Shown: one piece after another, positions 6,008 through 10,528 of the stretch
How positions within the stretch are numbered: position 1 is the first letter of the stretch
Layout of the letters: each line of letters begins with the position of its first letter
Assembly: GCA_900552955.1 (NCBI GenBank)
Contig: USBO01000054.1
Span: 1-10,528, forward strand
Direction: 5' to 3'
Length of the DNA stretch: 10,528 nt
Source: an uncultured Alistipes sp.
GTDB lineage: Bacteria > Bacteroidota > Bacteroidia > Bacteroidales > Rikenellaceae
Translations under genes and position numbers: made by a program
The notes under the pieces: model-generated
What the model saw: only the letters and a program-made list of their open reading frames with translations
What the model was told of the DNA's origin: nothing
The model's database searches: none

Positions 6008-7837
6008 TCAGCGCGGATCGGGATAGCCCGGGTTGGGTTCGAGCAGGTTGTTGCCCGCAACCGACTTGTCGGGAATCGGGAAACGGTTCCAGTTCTCGTT
6101 GTTCGACGGCTCGTGATCCCACCACTTCTCGGTGACGTAGGCGCCCCAGCGGATCAGGTCGGTGCGACGGCGCTGCTCGCCCAGGAACTCGACCATCCAC
6201 TCGTCGAGCATCCGGTACTTGTCGAGATTGTCGGCCGTCACGGGATTGGGATCGGCACCGTTCTCGAAGTTGCGCCTGCGCACCTGGTTGATCAGTTCGG
6301 CGGCTTTGGCCACCGTACCGCCCTTGTTGCCCTTGGCGCCACGCAGATAGCACTCGGCCAACATGTAGTAGACCTCGGTCAGGCGGGAAATCGGCGTCAT
6401 GGCGGGGAAACGCATCCGCAGATCGTCGTACTCGAGTTTGTCCACCGGAGGACAGCGCTTGAGCAGGCGGTAGCACGAACTCTCCTCGGCGTCGTTCATC
6501 GTCGACTCCAGCGCGGAGAACTGCGAACGATCCATCTCCTTGCCCTTTTTGTCCAGCGGCTTGCCGTCGGACGACCACTCGGCCACACCGCCTTTGGTGG
6601 CGAAGCGGGCCACGCAGTCGTTGAGATAGACGACCTTCTTCTTGTACTCGCGGTTGCCCATGGACTGCCAACTGCCGTCGGCATTATGCGAGCTGGGGTT
6701 CCGTTGATAGCCCATGAGGAACATACCCGTGTATTCGCCCTTGCCCTCGTAGCAGTAGGGCTGTTTGCGCAGGTCGGTGTCCTCGAACTTCTGCATGACG
6801 CGGCCCAGCCGGAAGTCCTTCTCGGTGTAGGGTGTCCCGTCGGGCCTGAACGACGGCGTGATGCCGTAGCCGTTATTCTTGCCGTAGGCCGTGCCGCCCA
6901 GATACTTGTTGGTGTTGTAGTGGAGCCAGCGCGCGAAAAGGCCCGAATCGGTGCCGGTGTAGGTGGCGTCGCTCGTGATGCCGTAAATGATCTCGGGGCA
7001 GGTCTCGTTGCCGTACTTGAAGATATCCCGCCAGTCTTTGGCCAGCTCATAGGCGCCGTATTTCCCGTCGATGATGTCCTCGCAGATCTTGGCGCACTCC
7101 TCGAACATCGACTTCTTCCCTTTGGTGTAAGCCTCGGCGTTGAAATAGAGCTGCGCCAGCTGCACGGCCGCCCACGCCTGATGGATATAAGAGGTCTCGG
7201 CGGCGCCGAGCGTGGTTTTCGCAGGGATCTTGTCAATGTTATCCTTGATGAGCCGCTCGATGAAGTCGAAGGTCTCGACATCGGTCGAACGCGCCTTGAG
7301 CTCGCGGTCGCCCTGCACGTAGAGCGGCATTCCGCCGAACAGGTCGAGGCCGTCCTTATAAAGATTGGCCACCAGGATGTTCAACTGGGCGGTCATCAGG
7401 TCGATCTCGGCCTGCGTCATCCCCACGCGTTCGAGATCGACGCGGGTCTGAATATCGGTGAGCGCCTCCCAAGCCATCGCCACACCCATGCCGACACCGT
7501 AGAACCCTTTGTAGTAGATCTCTTCGTTGCCCTGAAAGACATGTTTGTGGATCTTCTGGAAACGACCGCCGTTGTACCAGTCGCTGCCGCGCGTGGGCAG
7601 GCAGATCTCATCGGTGCCGAGCTCCATGAGCTCGAAACGGTTGGTATCGGTGGCCACGAACCACTTCCAGTGCGTGAACGGACGGCAGTAGCACTGATAT
7701 ACGGCCTGCGACGAGGTGAAGAAGGTCTCGGGAACGACCTCCGAATAGTATTCGGGGTCGGTGTTGCATCCCGTGCCCACCCCGACGATCGCGGCGAGCA
7801 AGAACGGCTGCAAGGACTTTATTATGCGGTTTTTCAT
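6008..7837 (-). CDS. SusD/RagB family nutrient-binding surface lipoprotein
   Basis: SusD proteins are outer-membrane lipoproteins that sit as a lid on a SusC transporter and capture glycans or peptides. This one has a signal peptide (MKNR, hydrophobic 11-20) with Cys24 as the lipidated residue, followed by NTDPE, whose acidic residues fit a Bacteroidetes surface-export signal. An N-terminal SusD-like helical region covers about 30-250, including the WEALTDIQTRVD and YKDGLDLFGGMPL segments. The RagB/SusD C-terminal domain runs from about 460, with RLTEVYYMLAECYLRGAKG at 485-503, AAELINQVRRRNF, MLDEWMVEFLGEQRRRTDLIRWG at 543-565, and the closing NPGY at 602-605. At 609 residues it is longer than many SusDs (about 500-550), with a lysine-rich stretch around 420-440 that may be an inserted loop. 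It starts 13 bases after its SusC partner. No binding residue for a known substrate can be assigned. Confidence 0.95.
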   Translation of the reverse strand: MKNRIIKSLQPFLLAAIVGVGTGCNTDPEYYSEVVPETFFTSSQAVYQCYCRPFTHWKWFVATDTNRFELMELGTDEICLPTRGSDWYNGGRFQKIHKHVFQGNEEIYYKGFYGVGMGVAMAWEALTDIQTRVDLERVGMTQAEIDLMTAQLNILVANLYKDGLDLFGGMPLYVQGDRELKARSTDVETFDFIERLIKDNIDKIPAKTTLGAAETSYIHQAWAAVQLAQLYFNAEAYTKGKKSMFEECAKICEDIIDGKYGAYELAKDWRDIFKYGNETCPEIIYGITSDATYTGTDSGLFARWLHYNTNKYLGGTAYGKNNGYGITPSFRPDGTPYTEKDFRLGRVMQKFEDTDLRKQPYCYEGKGEYTGMFLMGYQRNPSSHNADGSWQSMGNREYKKKVVYLNDCVARFATKGGVAEWSSDGKPLDKKGKEMDRSQFSALESTMNDAEESSCYRLLKRCPPVDKLEYDDLRMRFPAMTPISRLTEVYYMLAECYLRGAKGNKGGTVAKAAELINQVRRRNFENGADPNPVTADNLDKYRMLDEWMVEFLGEQRRRTDLIRWGAYVTEKWWDHEPSNNENWNRFPIPDKSVAGNNLLEPNPGYPDPR

Positions 7838-7850
7838 TTGTCGTTACGAA

Positions 7851-10528
7851 TTAAAAGGTGAGTTGAACGCCGAGCAGATAGGTGCGGGTGCGGGGATAGA
7901 ACGAGGTGTTCCACCACTCGATACCGCCTTCGATGCCGTTGATGTTGACCTCGGGATCCATGCCCGAATACCCCGTGATGGTGCACACGTTGTTGATCGA
8001 GCCGTAGATGCGCACGTTCTGGATGAACCCGCCGGTACGCGACTTCAGCGGCAGCGTGTAGCCCAGATTGATGGCGTCGATCTTCAGGAAGCTGCCGTCC
8101 TCGAGGAAATAGTCGCAGAGCTGCTTCTCCTTGGTGATGCCGAGGTTCTTGCCGTAGGCGCTGCGCAGCGTGTTGAGACTCTGCTGCGTGCGCAGGCCGA
8201 AATACATGTCGAGGGTGTTGAAGACGTCGTACTTGAGCCAGCTGCGCATGTCGATGCCCAGATCCCAGTTGCGGTAGCGGAGCCGGTGATTCCACGTGAT
8301 CATCACCTTAGGAATGAAATTGCCCGTGTGCTGATTGTCCGCCACCGACGAATCCGTACCCTGAATGATCTCGCCCTCCTTGTTGTAGATCAGGAAATCG
8401 CCCGTCTCGGAGTCGATGCCGGCGCATTTGCGGATGTAGAACTGCCCGATGGTGGTACCCTCCTCGATGCGGATGGCAGGCCCGGGCGAACCCGGCCCGG
8501 GGAAGCCCGTACCGGCGATATAGGTAGCATTTCCCCACAGGGTGAGCACCTTGCTGCGTTCGTGGCTGAAGATGAAGTTCGTGGAGTAGCGCCAGTTCTT
8601 ATTGCGGACGATGTCGGCGCCGATCTCGAACTCCCAGCCGCGGTTCTCCATGCTGCCGATGTTCTGCATCATGGTCTGCTTAGCGAACGGGGGCTGCGAC
8701 ACCTGCACCGAATAGAGCATGTCGACCACCTTGCGGCGATACCAGTCGAACTTACCGTAGAGCCGCTCGCCGAAGAACGAGTAGTCGACACCGACGTTCC
8801 AGCCGTGCTGCTCCTCCCACTTCAGGTCGGGGTTGAGGTTGATCGAAGGGCCGTAGACGAGCTGATATTCGCCCGTGTTCGGCATCATGAAATAACCGTT
8901 GTCGGTGTAGGTCAGCGCGGCATACGACGTCGAGAAGTCGTTGTTGCCGGTCACACCATAGGCCAGACGGACCTTGAGGTCGTCGATCCATTTGGCGTTG
9001 CGCAGGAACGCCTCCTTCGAGATGCGCCAGCCGCCCGACAGCGACCAGAAGGTGCCCCAGCGGTGATTGGTCATGAACTTGGACGAGGATTCGCGCCGCA
9101 CGGAAGCGCTCACGATGTAACGGTCGGCGAAGTCGTAGTTGACGCGGGCGAAGAGCGAGAAGAGCTTCTGCGTCACGTTCTTGTTCGACGACATGGAGGC
9201 CTGTCCGGTCTTGAGGTACGAACCCGTGCCGATGTCCCAGTACTTGACGCCCTCGACCGGGAAGTTGTAGTTCGTCATCTCGAAACTTTCGCCGTTCTGC
9301 TCGAAATACGAGTAGCCGGCCACCGCGTTGAGGTGGTGCTTGCCGTTCCACTCGCGGATGTAGCTGGCGAAGCCTTCGACGTTGAGCCGCTCGCTTTTCG
9401 AGAAACCCAGATTGGCCATGCCCTTGCGCTCGTTATCCAGCTCGGTGCGGTGACGGCTGTCGCGGTACTTATGAATCTCCCATTGACGGAGCTCGTACCC
9501 CAGATTCTGCTGGTACGAGAGCCCCGGGACGGCCAGAACGTTCAGCTTGGCACTCACCTCGGGCATGAACCACTTGTCGAGCCCTTCGTAGTCGAGGAGC
9601 TTCGAGTCGGCGATCGTGTTGAATTCATAGGTCTCGTTCTGCCAGATGTTGTAGCCGGTCGAGCTCTCAGGGTCGTAGGCCGAGCGGGTCGGGTTGTTGC
9701 GGATGGCCTGCGCGAAGTTGGGCGCATTGTTGTTGCGCTGCGCCTGACGGTAGCCTGCGCGGGTCGTCACGTCGAGCCAGCCGTTGAGCGCATGGAACGT
9801 GGCGTTGATGCGTCCGGCCAGGTCCTTGCGCGAGTCCTCGATGGCGATACCCTCGTTCTTGTTGTACTGGAACGTGGCATAGACCGAAGCCACACGGGTG
9901 TTGGCCTGAAGGTTGACGGTATGTTTGTGCGAGAAATTGCTCTTGTTGAGCATCGCGTCGTACCAGTCGAAGTCCGCGCCGTAGTCGATGGCTCCCTCCT
10001 CGGCACGCAGCTCCAGATACTCGGGGCCGGTCAGCACGTCGGGACGCTTCATCACCTCCTTGTGGGTGACTTCGCCCGAGTAGGTGAGCCGCACGGAGCC
10101 CTGCTCCAGCCCGCGGGCGCTCTTCGTCGTGATGAGGATCACACCGCCCGCGGCGCGGGTTCCGTAGATGGCGCCCGCCGAAGCGTCCTTCAGCACGTCG
10201 ATCGACTGGATGTCCTCAGGCAGGATCGAGCGGATGTCGCCGCCAGGCATGCCGTCGATGACCACCAGCGGACTCTGCCCCGCATTGATCGACGCGATGC
10301 CGCGCAACTGGAGCCCGTTGCCGGAGTTGGGCGAATCGGTGCCGGAGATCACCAGGCTGCCGACCTTGCCGCGCAGTGCATTGGCCACGCTCGCACTGCC
10401 GACGCCGGGCATCAGATCATCGCTCGAAACGGACGAAATGGCGCTGGTCCCCATCTTATTGTCCAGCGTACCGTAGCCGATCACGACGACCTGATCCATC
10501 ATCGTCACGGACTCCGTCATCTCGACGT
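7851..10528 (-). CDS. SusC/RagA TonB-linked outer-membrane transporter, N-terminus outside window
   Basis: This is the TonB-powered channel that moves the SusD-bound nutrient across the outer membrane. Coding sequence stays open to the window edge: two codons and part of a third lie upstream of the Met at 10520, so that Met is internal and the signal peptide and N-terminal carboxypeptidase-like domain are missing. Counting from that Met, the TonB-box-like segment DQVVVIGYGT is at 9-18, and the plug follows with NALRGKVGSLV at 48-57, LQLRGIASIN at 70-79, PLVVIDGMPGG at 84-94, and LKDASAGAIYGTRAAGGV at 110-127. The remainder, to 889, is a beta-barrel with typical SusC blocks such as NPDLKWEEQ, MENRGWEFEIG, EGTTIGQFY and FLEDGSFLKIDAINLGYTLP. 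It ends in the aromatic residue Phe (GVQLTF), as BAM-assembled barrels do. SusD follows 13 bases later. The substrate is not identifiable; no catabolic genes are in view. Confidence 0.96.
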   Translation of the reverse strand, partial: VEMTESVTMMDQVVVIGYGTLDNKMGTSAISSVSSDDLMPGVGSASVANALRGKVGSLVISGTDSPNSGNGLQLRGIASINAGQSPLVVIDGMPGGDIRSILPEDIQSIDVLKDASAGAIYGTRAAGGVILITTKSARGLEQGSVRLTYSGEVTHKEVMKRPDVLTGPEYLELRAEEGAIDYGADFDWYDAMLNKSNFSHKHTVNLQANTRVASVYATFQYNKNEGIAIEDSRKDLAGRINATFHALNGWLDVTTRAGYRQAQRNNNAPNFAQAIRNNPTRSAYDPESSTGYNIWQNETYEFNTIADSKLLDYEGLDKWFMPEVSAKLNVLAVPGLSYQQNLGYELRQWEIHKYRDSRHRTELDNERKGMANLGFSKSERLNVEGFASYIREWNGKHHLNAVAGYSYFEQNGESFEMTNYNFPVEGVKYWDIGTGSYLKTGQASMSSNKNVTQKLFSLFARVNYDFADRYIVSASVRRESSSKFMTNHRWGTFWSLSGGWRISKEAFLRNAKWIDDLKVRLAYGVTGNNDFSTSYAALTYTDNGYFMMPNTGEYQLVYGPSINLNPDLKWEEQHGWNVGVDYSFFGERLYGKFDWYRRKVVDMLYSVQVSQPPFAKQTMMQNIGSMENRGWEFEIGADIVRNKNWRYSTNFIFSHERSKVLTLWGNATYIAGTGFPGPGSPGPAIRIEEGTTIGQFYIRKCAGIDSETGDFLIYNKEGEIIQGTDSSVADNQHTGNFIPKVMITWNHRLRYRNWDLGIDMRSWLKYDVFNTLDMYFGLRTQQSLNTLRSAYGKNLGITKEKQLCDYFLEDGSFLKIDAINLGYTLPLKSRTGGFIQNVRIYGSINNVCTITGYSGMDPEVNINGIEGGIEWWNTSFYPRTRTYLLGVQLTF

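Noticed and set aside
5848..6060. A 70-codon minus-strand frame across the susD-purA gap.
   Set aside because: It begins inside susD in another frame, runs through the terminator hairpin, and has no ribosome site or recognisable family.
4031..7861. A 1276-codon open frame on the plus strand, running antisense to the OmpA-like gene, purA, the intergenic gap and susD.
   Set aside because: It is opposite four regions whose minus-strand genes are certain. Its translation is rich in Arg, His, Leu, Val and Asp with no domain pattern, as expected for the antisense of GC-rich codons that rarely produce stop complements. It also crosses a promoter and two non-coding structures. Its length is striking but is best explained by base composition.
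10518..10520. The Met codon at 10520 as the true start of the SusC protein.
   Set aside because: The frame is open to the window edge and this Met lies only eight residues before the TonB-box-like segment; SusC proteins have a signal peptide and an N-terminal domain before that point.

Overview
The window reads as chromosomal DNA from a GC-rich member of the Bacteroidales, most like Alistipes or another Rikenellaceae. The reasons are a SusC/SusD pair, a perfect Bacteroidetes-type promoter (TTG, 21 bases, TACCTTTG) in front of purA, mostly SD-poor translation starts and strongly GC-biased codon use. The genus is an inference; nothing in the window fixes it. All seven genes lie on the minus strand, so transcription runs from high to low coordinates, and they fall into three units separated by hairpin terminators.

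Unit 1 (10528 down to about 5954) is a SusC-type TonB-dependent outer-membrane transporter, cut by the window edge at its N-terminal end, followed 13 bases later by its SusD/RagB surface lipoprotein partner. A perfect 13-bp stem follows SusD. No glycoside hydrolase, sulfatase, peptidase or regulator is visible in the window, so the imported glycan or peptide cannot be named.

Unit 2 (about 5830 down to 3742) is purA (adenylosuccinate synthetase), driven by the clear promoter at 5799-5830, then, after 15 bases, an OmpA-family lipoprotein with a glycine-zipper segment (YiaD-like architecture). It ends in a hairpin with a T-tract. An 18-bp AT-rich inverted repeat sits where purA transcription should start.

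Unit 3 (3706 down to about 5) is etfB-etfA-acd: both subunits of an electron transfer flavoprotein and a long (576-residue) acyl-CoA dehydrogenase. The etfA stop and acd start overlap as TAATG, and the operon ends in a near-perfect hairpin with T-tracts on both sides. Together these make a complete acyl-CoA dehydrogenase/Etf redox module. The EtfB sequence carries the AIDGDTAQVGP motif seen in the anaerobic, NAD-linked and often electron-bifurcating Etf group, so the module may act in the reductive (crotonyl-CoA to butyryl-CoA) direction as well as in oxidation; the direction is inferred.

The gene content is otherwise ordinary and I see no mobile element, CRISPR array, tRNA or rRNA. I found no convincing new biological system. 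The points most worth checking are the Etf type and its long dehydrogenase partner, the palindrome at the purA start site, the purA-lipoprotein pairing, and the different sorting signals of the two lipoproteins. The only non-coding stretches over 50 bases are 1-57, 3707-3781 and 5756-6007, each described in the entries.
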